36,879 nt of DNA from an uncultured Bacilli bacterium (GTDB taxonomy: Bacteria; Bacillota_I; Bacilli_A; RF39; UBA660). This document shows, one piece after another, positions 7,241 to 15,550 of this stretch. Both the position numbers and the translations under genes were made by a program. Under the pieces are notes generated by a model. That model worked only from the letters and a program-made list of their open reading frames with translations, was not told the origin of the DNA and searched no databases. Numbering within the stretch: the first letter of the stretch is position 1; the number at the start of each line of letters is the position of its first letter. The DNA is taken from positions 1 through 36,879 of the forward strand of contig CANQPC010000013.1 of NCBI GenBank assembly GCA_947625625.1, written 5' to 3'.

Positions 7241-8851
7241 ATGATAGTAAATAATTTAAAAGTATCATTTTCCGACAAAAATGTTTTAAATGGAGTATCA
7301 TTTTCTCTTAATAATAAAGACAAAATTGCTTTAGTTGGCCCTAATGGCAGTGGAAAGTCAACTTTACTAAAATCATTAGCGGGTGAATTAATCGTAGATT
7401 CTGGAAGTATTAAAACATTTGGAGAAACAATAAGTTATTTAAAGCAAGAAATTCCACATGTATTTAATGATTATTCTATTATAGAATTTATAAAGAAAGA
7501 AATAGGCATTGATAAACTTGAAAAACGCTTAAACTATTTAGAAGCAAATTTATCTGAAGAAAACATGAACGAGTATGGAGATATAATAAATAAATTTTTA
7601 GCTCTAGATGGATATAATTTTGAAGATAATTTAAAAATTGTTTTGAGTGGTCTACATTTTGACAATGATTTAGAAACTAAAGTTAGATACTTATCAGGTG
7701 GAGAGAAAATAAAAATATTAATTGCCATACTTCTTTTAAAAAATTCTGATATATTACTTTTAGACGAACCCACTAATAATTTAGATATTGAAGCAATACT
7801 CTGGCTAGAAAATTATTTAAAGCTTTCTAATAAAAAAATGATAATTGTATCTCATGATGAAGAATTTTTAAATAATATTGCTACAAAGATATTTGAATTA
7901 AATGAAGGAAAAATTTCTGAATATAACTTAGGTTATAATGATTACTTGGCAAAAAAAGAAATAGAATATAAAAGACAATTAGATGATTACACTAATGCTA
8001 TAGAAAAAAAAGAAAAGTTGAAAAAACAGTTGACTAAAGCAAATGAATGGGCGAGTAGAGGACTTAATAAAAAAGCACATAGTGATAATGATAAAATTGC
8101 TAATAATTTTGCCAAAGAAAGAACTAATACTGCTAATTTAGGAAAATTATCAAAAGCTTTAAATGAAATTGATATTCCAAATTTCAAAGAAAAAAAGCCA
8201 ATAAACGTAGTATTTGATTTAGATGATTCTAAGGGTAATAAAGATATTATTTTAGATAATTTAGTTTGTGGGTATGATAATTTTAGAACAAAATCAATCA
8301 CTTTATCAATTCCTTTTGGAACAAAAATAAGAATAGATGGTAAAAATGGTAGTGGCAAGACAACTTTCGTCAAAACAATATTATGTGAAATACAACCGAT
8401 AAGTGGAAAAGTTATAATTGGTAAAAATGTTAAAATAGGCTACATTTCTCAAGATACATTAGCCTCAACTGAAAATAATGATACAATACTAAGTTATTTA
8501 ACAAAAGACAAAAATAATATAGATTTGTCACAACTTTTCATCATACTTGATAAGTTTGACATTAGCTACAATGATAAAGATAAATTATATATGTCTTTAT
8601 CTCCGGGAGAAAGAACAAGAGTCAATTTGGCAAAAATGGCTCTAGAAAAAACAAATGTTTTAATTTTAGATGAAGTTACCAATCATCTTGATACAGAAGC
8701 ATTAAATTTAATCTACGAGTTAATAAAAAACTATATAGGAACTATTATCAGTATATCGCATAATCGAAAGTATAATAGTTTGTTAAATACCGATATTATA
8801 TTAGATGTAGAAAAAGGAAAAGTAGAAAATAAATGCTTAATAAAAAAGTAA
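7241..8851 (+). CDS. ABC-F family ATPase, second copy, in a repeat-bracketed unit
   Basis: A 536-residue soluble protein with tandem ATP-binding cassettes and no membrane segments. Domain 1 has Walker A GPNGSGKS (33-40), signature LSGGE and LLLDEPTNNLD. A long Lys-rich linker includes ANEWASRGLNKKAHSDNDK, then domain 2 has GKNGSGKTT (from 367), LSPGER and Walker B LILDEVTNHLD. The usual DEPT is DEVT there (V479), and the switch reads SISHN. The Walker glutamates are kept, so ATPase activity is expected. Antibiotic-protection ABC-F proteins share this layout, but I cannot name a subfamily. A GTG at 7223 is in frame; ATG 7241 is preferred because AGGTG (7226-7230) lies 10 nt before it. It is not close to the ABC-F at 1015-2613. 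Promoter, long leader and flanking direct repeats suggest an autonomous, possibly acquired unit. Confidence 0.93.
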   Translation: MIVNNLKVSFSDKNVLNGVSFSLNNKDKIALVGPNGSGKSTLLKSLAGELIVDSGSIKTFGETISYLKQEIPHVFNDYSIIEFIKKEIGIDKLEKRLNYLEANLSEENMNEYGDIINKFLALDGYNFEDNLKIVLSGLHFDNDLETKVRYLSGGEKIKILIAILLLKNSDILLLDEPTNNLDIEAILWLENYLKLSNKKMIIVSHDEEFLNNIATKIFELNEGKISEYNLGYNDYLAKKEIEYKRQLDDYTNAIEKKEKLKKQLTKANEWASRGLNKKAHSDNDKIANNFAKERTNTANLGKLSKALNEIDIPNFKEKKPINVVFDLDDSKGNKDIILDNLVCGYDNFRTKSITLSIPFGTKIRIDGKNGSGKTTFVKTILCEIQPISGKVIIGKNVKIGYISQDTLASTENNDTILSYLTKDKNNIDLSQLFIILDKFDISYNDKDKLYMSLSPGERTRVNLAKMALEKTNVLILDEVTNHLDTEALNLIYELIKNYIGTIISISHNRKYNSLLNTDIILDVEKGKVENKCLIKK

Positions 8852-8853
8852 GC

Positions 8854-8929
8854 CATTAATTATTGCAAACCATCTATCTTTATATAATTAAATTTAGAGA
8901 CTTTTATAGGCTCTAAATTTCTTTTTGTA
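8854..8929 (+). repeat. Direct repeat, right copy, bracketing the ABC-F unit
   Basis: 75 of 76 positions match 6938-7013. It begins 3 bp after the ABC-F stop codon and contains that gene's terminator. Confidence 0.92.
8890..8927 (+). terminator. Terminator of the second ABC-F gene
   Basis: A 10-bp perfect stem with an 11-nt loop, followed by CTTTTTG. It lies 39 nt after the ABC-F stop codon. Confidence 0.75.
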
Positions 8930-9104
8930 AGACCATAAGGCTTACAAAAGCCTGAAGCTACTTTAGTGCGGAAGGAAAAAATAGTATTTACTAAAACATA
9001 TAAAAGTGATAAAATAGTAAATATTATTGTGTATTAGGTTTATTTTTTTTGCCGTAGTATAATCAAATAAAAAATCATAAAAATAAATAAAGGGAGTCGA
9101 TAAA

Positions 9105-10043
9105 ATGAAAGATAATTCATTGGAAATTGAAACATTATCAAATAATGATATACATTATAAAGCAAAAACAATTGAATCTGATAGTATTAAAATGTATATA
9201 AAAGATATTGAAGAAATACCCTTGTTAACTCCCAAGCAAGAAATAGAGCTAGCTCTCAAAGTATCTCAAGGTGATGAAGAAGCTAGAATAAAATTTATTG
9301 AAAGTAATTTAAAGCTAGTTATATCGATAGCTAATAAATATATTGGCCATGGATTACCCCTTTTAGATTTAATTCAAGAAGGTAATATAGGTTTGATGAC
9401 AGCTTTAGATAAATTCGATGTAAGTAAAGGCTATAGATTTTCAACATATGCCATTTATTGGATTAGGCAAGCCCTCATAAGTGCTATTTATGAAAAGACA
9501 AGAAATATTAAAGTAAGTAAAAATTTGCTTATAAAGTTAAGAAAATATCAGCAAATAGTATATGAATTAGAAATTAAATTAAATAGAATGCCAACTGATG
9601 AAGAAGTAGCTATAGCAATGAATAAATCATTAAAGGAAATTATGGAATTAAAAAAATATCAAGTTGATACTATCAGTATTAATAATAAAGTTGGAGTAGC
9701 CGAAAATACAGAATTGCAAGACTTTATTCAATCAGATGATATTAGTATTGAAGACATGGTAATCTCTAAAACTCTTTTATCAGAAATATTTGAAAAAGAC
9801 TATTTAACCTCTACTGAAAAAGATATTTTAATACAATTATTTGGATTATATGGTCGAAATGCCTCTCCACTTAGAGTAGTGGCCGAAAAATATCATATGA
9901 GCGGAGAATGGGTAAGAAATATTAGAGATATGGCATTAAATAAAATTAGAAAAGAATTTGGTATATCTGTCAATAAAAAAATATGTCACTATAAAAAAAG
10001 GAAAATAAAAACTGTCATAAATAGTAGTTCAAATATTAAATAA
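9105..10043 (+). CDS. Divergent sigma-70 family RNA polymerase sigma factor (group 2-like)
   Basis: A 312-residue sigma factor that would direct RNA polymerase to a promoter set. Region 1.2 is at about 25-55 (SIKMYIKDIEEIPLLTPKQE), region 2 at about 60-130 with FIESNLKLVISIANKYIG and KGYRFSTYAIYWIRQAL, region 3 at about 138-215, and region 4 at about 230-285 with a helix-turn-helix near 253-280. It resembles RpoD/SigA but departs at DNA-contact segments. Region 2.4 and its continuation read SAIYEKTRNIKVSKNL, without the IRIPVH-type sequence of primary sigmas. Region 4.2 reads VVAEKYHMSGEWVRNIRDMAL in place of VTRERIRQIE. The tail is basic (KKICHYKKRKIK). I therefore call it an alternative factor. 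The start is ATG after AAAGGGAGT. A TATAAT at 9058-9063 lies upstream without a good -35. Confidence 0.9.
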   Translation: MKDNSLEIETLSNNDIHYKAKTIESDSIKMYIKDIEEIPLLTPKQEIELALKVSQGDEEARIKFIESNLKLVISIANKYIGHGLPLLDLIQEGNIGLMTALDKFDVSKGYRFSTYAIYWIRQALISAIYEKTRNIKVSKNLLIKLRKYQQIVYELEIKLNRMPTDEEVAIAMNKSLKEIMELKKYQVDTISINNKVGVAENTELQDFIQSDDISIEDMVISKTLLSEIFEKDYLTSTEKDILIQLFGLYGRNASPLRVVAEKYHMSGEWVRNIRDMALNKIRKEFGISVNKKICHYKKRKIKTVINSSSNIK

Positions 10044-10080
10044 TTACCTCTAATAATTAAATTAACATCAATACTTTTTC

Positions 10081-10110
10081 TTTACTTTTATATCTTTTTA
10101 TTATACAATA
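10081..10110 (+). promoter_or_regulatory. Possible promoter of the dnaB-dnaI-dnaE-gmk operon
   Basis: TTTACT (10081-10086) is followed by TATACA (10103-10108, 16-bp spacer) or TACAAT (10105-10110, 18-bp spacer). It is close to the dnaB start, leaving a leader of only about 15 nt. Confidence 0.4.
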
Positions 10111-10130
10111 TGTGTAAGGAATGTGATGCC

Positions 10131-11417
10131 ATGGAGAGATATGAATTAATGCCTGCGGATACATATGTTGTCATTAATAAAACTATTTTACATGACGAAG
10201 ATAGAAAAATTATTACCAATCTATATCTACCAGTTATAGGAATGGAAGCAGTAATGCTATATTTTTCGCTATGGTCGGATTTAGATACTTCAGAGATTGT
10301 CAGCAAAGACTTTTCTCATCAAAAACTCGTGTCTAGTCTTCGAATGACAATTAATGAAATCGAAAGGGCAAGACAGAAATTAGAAGCTATCGGCTTAATC
10401 AAAACTCTCGTTAAGAAAGGGAATATTAACAATTATATATATCAGATGTATTCTCCCGCTAGTGCTTCCGAATTCTTATCACATCCCATTTTAAATATTG
10501 TTTTATATAGTAATGTCGGTAAAAATGAGTATGATAATTTAGTTAAAACTTTTAAATTACCAAGATTTAATACCAGTAATTATATAGATATCACTAAGAG
10601 TTTTAATGATGTTTTTGAGAGTGTATCTTTAACTTCATATGATTTATCACTAGAAGATATAAGAAAATATAACAAATTAAGACTTAATATTAATAGCAAT
10701 TTTGATTTTAATTTCTTAATTAGTTCAATGCCTAAAAATATCGATACCAATAGAGTATTTACCAAAGAAATTAAAGAGCTCATTATTAATTTATCTTTCA
10801 TATATGATATTGATGCAATAAAAATGTCAAATATAATTAAAGGTTGTTTCAATGACAAGGGAACAATAAATAAAGAAGAACTTCGTAAAAGTTCTCGTAA
10901 TTATTATCAATTTGACAATGGAGGAATGCTTCCTACAATTATCGATAATACTCAGCCCGAATACTTGCGAAAGCCAATTGGTGATACTTCCCGAAGAGCT
11001 AAGATGATTTATACTTTTGAAACTATATCTCCTCGTGACCTTCTAATATCTAAAAATAATGGTATCGAACCAACGCGAAGAGACTTAAAACTTATCGAAG
11101 ACTTACTTATCGACTATAAATTAAAACCAGGAGTAGTAAATGTTTTAATCGATTATATACTAAATACAAATGAAAACAAACTGACGAGAGGACTCGTCGA
11201 AACTTTAGCGGGAGAATGGCAAAGATTAGGTATCGAGACAGTAGAAGACGCTATGAACTTAGCAGAAAAAGAACATAAAAAGAGAAAGAAAAGAGACAAT
11301 AATAATATAATTAAAAATGATAAAGTCCCATCTTGGTTTGATAAAGAAATAAAAAAAGAGACACCTGATGAAGATGGAGATAACCAATTAGAAGAATTAT
11401 TAAAGGAGTATAAATAA
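10131..11417 (+). CDS. dnaB: DnaB-type replication initiation protein (Gram-positive DnaB/DnaD family)
   Basis: A 428-residue protein resembling Bacillus DnaB, the primosomal co-loader that recruits the helicase loader DnaI and the replicative helicase at the origin. This is not the helicase called DnaB in E. coli. The N-terminal half has winged-helix character (about 1-110). The C-terminal DnaB_2 domain spans about 318-390 and shows the family pattern LKPGVVNVLIDYIL, then LTRGLVETLAGEWQRLG and VEDAM. It ends with a basic stretch and PSWFDKE, as in other DnaB proteins. An in-frame ATG at 10110 lacks a ribosome site; 10131 follows AAGGA by 10 nt. The stop codon overlaps the dnaI start (TAATG), and the dnaI ribosome site (AAAGGAG) lies inside this gene. 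Confidence 0.88.
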   Translation: MERYELMPADTYVVINKTILHDEDRKIITNLYLPVIGMEAVMLYFSLWSDLDTSEIVSKDFSHQKLVSSLRMTINEIERARQKLEAIGLIKTLVKKGNINNYIYQMYSPASASEFLSHPILNIVLYSNVGKNEYDNLVKTFKLPRFNTSNYIDITKSFNDVFESVSLTSYDLSLEDIRKYNKLRLNINSNFDFNFLISSMPKNIDTNRVFTKEIKELIINLSFIYDIDAIKMSNIIKGCFNDKGTINKEELRKSSRNYYQFDNGGMLPTIIDNTQPEYLRKPIGDTSRRAKMIYTFETISPRDLLISKNNGIEPTRRDLKLIEDLLIDYKLKPGVVNVLIDYILNTNENKLTRGLVETLAGEWQRLGIETVEDAMNLAEKEHKKRKKRDNNNIIKNDKVPSWFDKEIKKETPDEDGDNQLEELLKEYK

Positions 11418-12328
11418 TGAAGAGTACGAATGAAATAATTAATAAAAAATTTACTCTAAATAAATACGAACTAGAAAGACAATTCGAAGAAGCATTAAAT
11501 GATGAAACATTCAAAAAACTAGTTAGTAAAATTAAAGCTCCTAGAAGCGAATTAGTCAAATATACTTCTCATTTTGTTGACTCTGCCGAAAATCTAAAAA
11601 ATTGCGCTCAATGTAAAAATATTATGGAATGTAAAAATATTATTACTGGTTTTGTTTATTACCCTGAAATAGAACATGATAATATTGTATTTTCTTATGT
11701 TCCCTGTAAATATAAAAAGAAATTAGATAAAGAAAATGAATATCAAAATAACATTATGTCGTTCGATATGCCAAGAGAAATACTATCTGCTTCGATGAAA
11801 AATATCTTTACTGATGACAAAAATAGAACTGAAACGATCAGATGGCTAACTACCTTTATAAAAAAATATGAAAATAATGAAAAATGTAAAGGACTATACT
11901 TGACAGGAAATTTTGGATGTGGTAAAACATATTTAGTTGCCGCAAGTTTTAATGAATTAGCAAAAAAAGGCTATAAAGTAGCAATAATATATTATCCCGA
12001 ATTTTTAAGAGAACTAAAAAGTAGTTTTTCTGATGATTTTGGTAATATATTCAATAAAATAAAAAAAGCTGATCTCCTTCTCATAGATGATATCGGTGCC
12101 GAGACAGTTACCAGTTGGAATAGAGATGAAATATTAGGAACTCTTTTACAATATCGAATGCAAGAAGGATTACCAACTTTCTTCACATCAAATTATTCAA
12201 TCGAAGAATTAGAAGAACATCTATCTTCCAACGATAGTGAAGGAAAAGTTAAAGCTCGTCGAATTATTGAAAGAATTAAATATTTAACCGATAATATTAT
12301 AATGATTGCGGAAAACAGAAGAAAGTGA
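11417..12328 (+). CDS. dnaI: Helicase loader DnaI (AAA+ ATPase)
   Basis: A 303-residue AAA+ protein that loads the replicative helicase onto single-stranded DNA at the origin. The N-terminal domain has Cys residues at 63, 66, 72 and 97 (CAQC, ECKN, PCKY), the likely zinc site that binds the helicase. The C-terminal AAA+ domain has Walker A GNFGCGKT (164-171), Walker B LLLIDDIGAE (220-229), sensor TSNYS, and arginines at 281-282 as finger candidates. Length is normal for DnaI. The gene starts in the last base of the dnaB stop and ends in TGA, which shows TGA is a stop in this organism. The next gene follows after 9 nt, so it is translated from the same operon. Confidence 0.94.
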   Translation: MKSTNEIINKKFTLNKYELERQFEEALNDETFKKLVSKIKAPRSELVKYTSHFVDSAENLKNCAQCKNIMECKNIITGFVYYPEIEHDNIVFSYVPCKYKKKLDKENEYQNNIMSFDMPREILSASMKNIFTDDKNRTETIRWLTTFIKKYENNEKCKGLYLTGNFGCGKTYLVAASFNELAKKGYKVAIIYYPEFLRELKSSFSDDFGNIFNKIKKADLLLIDDIGAETVTSWNRDEILGTLLQYRMQEGLPTFFTSNYSIEELEEHLSSNDSEGKVKARRIIERIKYLTDNIIMIAENRRK

Positions 12329-12337
12329 GGGAAAAAA

Positions 12338-12592
12338 ATGGAAAGAACTTTTACTGATAATAATGGTAAATCAAGAATGACAATCGAAGGAAATGATGCT
12401 CCATTAGGTGGTAGACTCGATGAAGGAACTGAAAATTATACTTTAGCAAATAGACCTAATTCTTCGGCAAACAAAATTAAAGGACCTTCAAATATTGGAC
12501 CTGGTAGTAATGGCTTCGCTGGTGTTGCCACATTGGCCGCTATTATAGCCCTAGCGGGTGTTATTATTGCCTATTTGACACTTAGATTTTAA
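12338..12592 (+). CDS. Small C-tail-anchored membrane protein in the replication operon
   Basis: An 84-residue protein that I do not recognise. The first 55 residues are hydrophilic and rich in Gly, Asn and Asp, and look unstructured. One hydrophobic helix (about 60-82, FAGVATLAAIIALAGVIIAYLTL) ends almost at the C-terminus, so the protein would be tail-anchored with its N-terminus in the cytoplasm. ATG is preceded by GTGAGGGA. It is 9 nt after dnaI and 32 nt before dnaE. A role linking replication factors to the membrane is only a guess from position. Confidence 0.72.
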   Translation: MERTFTDNNGKSRMTIEGNDAPLGGRLDEGTENYTLANRPNSSANKIKGPSNIGPGSNGFAGVATLAAIIALAGVIIAYLTLRF

Positions 12593-12624
12593 TTAAAATT
12601 TGTGTTACCAAAGGAGGAATAGTT

Positions 12625-15537
12625 ATGTTTACGGCTTTAGAAGTAAAAAGTAGTTATTCTATTTTAGAAAGTTTAAATAAAATAGATAAACTTTTAGATA
12701 AGGCTAAGGAACTTAACTATTCCTCTTTAGCTATTACTGATACCAATAATATGTTTGGAGTATATGAATTTTATTTAGCATGTAAAAAAAGAGATATAAA
12801 ACCAATTATTGGTATGGAAATCAAAGATCCAAATGACCGATATATTCTTCTTGCTAAAAATAATAATGGGTATAAAAACTTAATTAAAATAGCTACTATT
12901 GTATCAGAAAGAAATATTACTAGGGAAGAACTAACTTCTTTTTCTGATAATATTATTTTAATTATGCCATATTCTTCGTATAATAAAAACATTATAGATA
13001 TCTTTAAAGAACACTATATTGGATACTCGAATACTGATGAGAGAATAGATACCAGCGAAGACGAAGTATTTATTAATGATGTCTCTTATTTACATGAAAA
13101 AGATTATAAATACTTAGATTATCTCTTTATGATAAAAGAAGAAAAAAAATTAGGAGAAATAGAACTCGGTAGATTTAAAGATAAATATTTATTAGATAGA
13201 GAAAAATTTCTCGATTTAACTACTGAAAATGTCCGCTGCAACATGAAAAAAATAGAAGAAGAATGTAACGTGACATTAGAGTATCAAAAAGGTCTCCTTC
13301 CTATTTATGATAAAAATATTGATTCCTTTACCTTTCTTACCAATTTATGTAATAAAGGATTAAAGAAAAGACTTGGCGGAGTAGTTCCCAATAATTATCA
13401 AGAAAGATTAAATTACGAACTTAATGTTATTAAAGAAATGGGCTTTTGTGATTATTTTCTAGTTGTATGGGACTATGTAAAATATGCCAAGTTTAATAAC
13501 ATACTAGTTGGTCCAGGAAGAGGAAGTGCCGCTGGTAGTTTAGCTTCATATGCTATTGGTATTACCGATATCGATCCCATCAAGTATGACTTACTATTCG
13601 AAAGATTTTTAAATCCCGAAAGAGTTACCATGCCCGATATTGATATCGACTTTGACAGTGAAAAAAGAAACTTAGTTGTCGATTACGTTACTCAAAAATA
13701 TGGTGCTAAAAAAGTAGCGGGTATCATTACTTTTAATACCCTAGGAGCTAAACAAGTAATTAGAGATTTAGGAAGGTGCTTCAATATTTCTTTACCTATT
13801 GTCGACGAACTTGCCAAAGCTATTACCAGTAAAGAACTAAAAGATTCCTATATTCCCGAATCCAAGTTTTTTAGATTAATTAATTCTAAAGAAGAATATC
13901 AAAGACTCTATGAAATTGCTCTTGCTTTAGAAGGATTACCAAGACATATTTCCGTTCATGCTGCCGGTATTGTAATGAGTAATATCGATATCGATGAAAT
14001 CATTCCCCTATACAAAAACCCTCTAGGTATTTATACGACAGCTTTCTCCAAAGATTACTTAGAACCTTTAGGTCTACTAAAAATGGATTTTTTAGGATTA
14101 GATAATTTAACTCTTATCAGTAATGTTATCGAAGATATTAAAGAAAAAGAAAAAATTAATATTAGTTTTGACAGAATCCCTTTAGATGATAAAAAAACGC
14201 TTAAAATTTTCTATGATGTCGATACTGATGGTATTTTTCAGTTTGAATCACCCGGTATGAAAAGATTTCTCAAGAAATTAAAAGTAAGCTCTTTTGATGA
14301 TATTGCCCTAGCTCTAGCCCTTTATAGACCCGGTCCAATGGATAATATCGATTCTTTTATTGCTAGAAGAGAAGGAAGAGAAGAAATAGACTACCTTCAT
14401 CCCGATATTCAAGAAATTTTAAAACCAACTTATGGAATCATCATCTATCAGGAACAAATTATGCAAATAGTCCGCAAAATGGCCGGTTATTCTTTTGGTG
14501 AAGCTGATATTCTAAGAAGAGCAATGTCAAAAAAGAAAGAAGAGATTATTTTAAAAGAAAAGCCCAAATTTATTAATGGCTGTCTAGAAAGAGGATACAG
14601 CGAGTCGCTAGCGGTAAGAGTATATGACCTTATTTTAAAATTTGCTAATTATGGATTCAATAAAGCTCATTCCGTTGCTTACTCGATTATTGCCTATAAA
14701 ATGGCTTTTATTAAGACATACTTTTTAAAATATTTTATCGCTGGCCTTCTTTCCAATGTAATTGGTAATAACGAAAAAATGAATATATATTTAAATAGGG
14801 CAAGGCAAGCTAATATAAAAATTCTTCCTCCTGACGTCAATGAAAGCAAAAATCTATACTATGTTAGTGATAGAGGTATAAGATGTCCTCTTTCAATTAT
14901 TAATAGTGTTGGAACCGCTAGTGCTAATGATATTATTAAAGAAAGAGAAAAAGCAAAATTTAAAGGATTTGAAGATTTTGTAATAAGAATGCCATCCCTT
15001 AATAAAAAAGTTATCTTAAATTTAATATATGCCGGAGCTTTTGAATGTTTTGAATACAATAAAAAAACTCTCGTTAATAATATCGATAATATTATTAATT
15101 ATGCTGATATTGCAAGAGACGCAGGCATGATTGAAATTGAAAAACCAGAAATTGATATTACCGAAGAATATACTAAAAAAGAAATGATAAATTTAGAACT
15201 CAAGACAATCGGATTCTTCTTGACAGAACATCCAATAAGTAAATATCGTGGTGAATATTTTGTAAATTCTTCAAATATTGATAAATTTTTCGATAAGAAT
15301 GTTAGTATTATCGTCATGATAAGTAGGATTAGAGAAACCACTACTAAAAATAATGATGTCATGGCCTTTATTACGGGAAATGATGAGTTTGGAGAAATAT
15401 CTTTGACAGTATTTCCAACTACTTATAAAAGATTCAATAATGTTAAAACAGGAAATATCATAAGTATTAATGGAAAAGTAGAAAAAAGATTCGATAAGTA
15501 TCAAGTTGTAGTAAATAATATAAATATTTTAGAGTAA
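12625..15537 (+). CDS. dnaE: DNA polymerase III alpha subunit, DnaE type
   Basis: A 970-residue C-family replicative polymerase, shorter than the roughly 1100 residues of well-known DnaE proteins. An N-terminal PHP-like domain spans about 1-65. The palm has GPGRGSAAGSL (296-306), PDIDIDFD (337-344, catalytic D340 and D342) and KMDFLGLDNLT (third aspartate D488). Then come YRPGPMDNIDSFI, GIIIYQEQ, FNKAHSVAYSIIAY and a C-terminal OB fold near 880-960 (VIVMISRIRETTTKNND). The PHP motifs are degraded: LEVKSSYS replaces the usual HxHS-type start, and AITDTNNM replaces the usual TDH/TDDH, so PHP metal binding is unlikely. In Bacillota DnaE extends primers before PolC takes over. PolC is not in this window. 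AAAGGAGG precedes ATG. Confidence 0.95.
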   Translation: MFTALEVKSSYSILESLNKIDKLLDKAKELNYSSLAITDTNNMFGVYEFYLACKKRDIKPIIGMEIKDPNDRYILLAKNNNGYKNLIKIATIVSERNITREELTSFSDNIILIMPYSSYNKNIIDIFKEHYIGYSNTDERIDTSEDEVFINDVSYLHEKDYKYLDYLFMIKEEKKLGEIELGRFKDKYLLDREKFLDLTTENVRCNMKKIEEECNVTLEYQKGLLPIYDKNIDSFTFLTNLCNKGLKKRLGGVVPNNYQERLNYELNVIKEMGFCDYFLVVWDYVKYAKFNNILVGPGRGSAAGSLASYAIGITDIDPIKYDLLFERFLNPERVTMPDIDIDFDSEKRNLVVDYVTQKYGAKKVAGIITFNTLGAKQVIRDLGRCFNISLPIVDELAKAITSKELKDSYIPESKFFRLINSKEEYQRLYEIALALEGLPRHISVHAAGIVMSNIDIDEIIPLYKNPLGIYTTAFSKDYLEPLGLLKMDFLGLDNLTLISNVIEDIKEKEKINISFDRIPLDDKKTLKIFYDVDTDGIFQFESPGMKRFLKKLKVSSFDDIALALALYRPGPMDNIDSFIARREGREEIDYLHPDIQEILKPTYGIIIYQEQIMQIVRKMAGYSFGEADILRRAMSKKKEEIILKEKPKFINGCLERGYSESLAVRVYDLILKFANYGFNKAHSVAYSIIAYKMAFIKTYFLKYFIAGLLSNVIGNNEKMNIYLNRARQANIKILPPDVNESKNLYYVSDRGIRCPLSIINSVGTASANDIIKEREKAKFKGFEDFVIRMPSLNKKVILNLIYAGAFECFEYNKKTLVNNIDNIINYADIARDAGMIEIEKPEIDITEEYTKKEMINLELKTIGFFLTEHPISKYRGEYFVNSSNIDKFFDKNVSIIVMISRIRETTTKNNDVMAFITGNDEFGEISLTVFPTTYKRFNNVKTGNIISINGKVEKRFDKYQVVVNNINILE

Positions 15538-15550
15538 TGAGGTGAAATAA

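Larger units (their letters stand above)
8854..8978 (+). repeat. Dispersed multi-hairpin element, copy 3 (upstream of the sigma factor gene)
   Basis: Same architecture as 3882-3996. H1 is AAATTTAGAG (8890-8899) with CTCTAAATTT (8911-8920). H2 is AGGCTT (8938-8943), loop ACAA, AAGCCT (8948-8953). H3 is GC.AC (8957-8961) with GTGC (8966-8969), then GGAAGGAAAAAA. H3 differs in sequence from copy 1 but still pairs. Downstream, AATAGTATTTACT can pair with AGTAAATATTATT (around 8980-9028), adding a fourth potential hairpin. Confidence 0.7.

Noticed and set aside
7987-8373. 128-codon frame on the opposite strand of the ABC-F gene
   Set aside because: It lies wholly inside a well-supported gene and shows only the hydrophobic bias expected from the antisense of Lys/Asn-rich codons.
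9105-10043. Calling this gene the primary sigma factor rpoD/sigA
   Set aside because: The region 2.4 and 4.2 contact residues differ too much from the primary class, although absence of another rpoD cannot be tested in this window.
12320-12340. TGA read as tryptophan (Mollicutes code)
   Set aside because: dnaI ends at TGA with an independent ribosome site and ATG just after it, and conserved Trp residues in valS use TGG.
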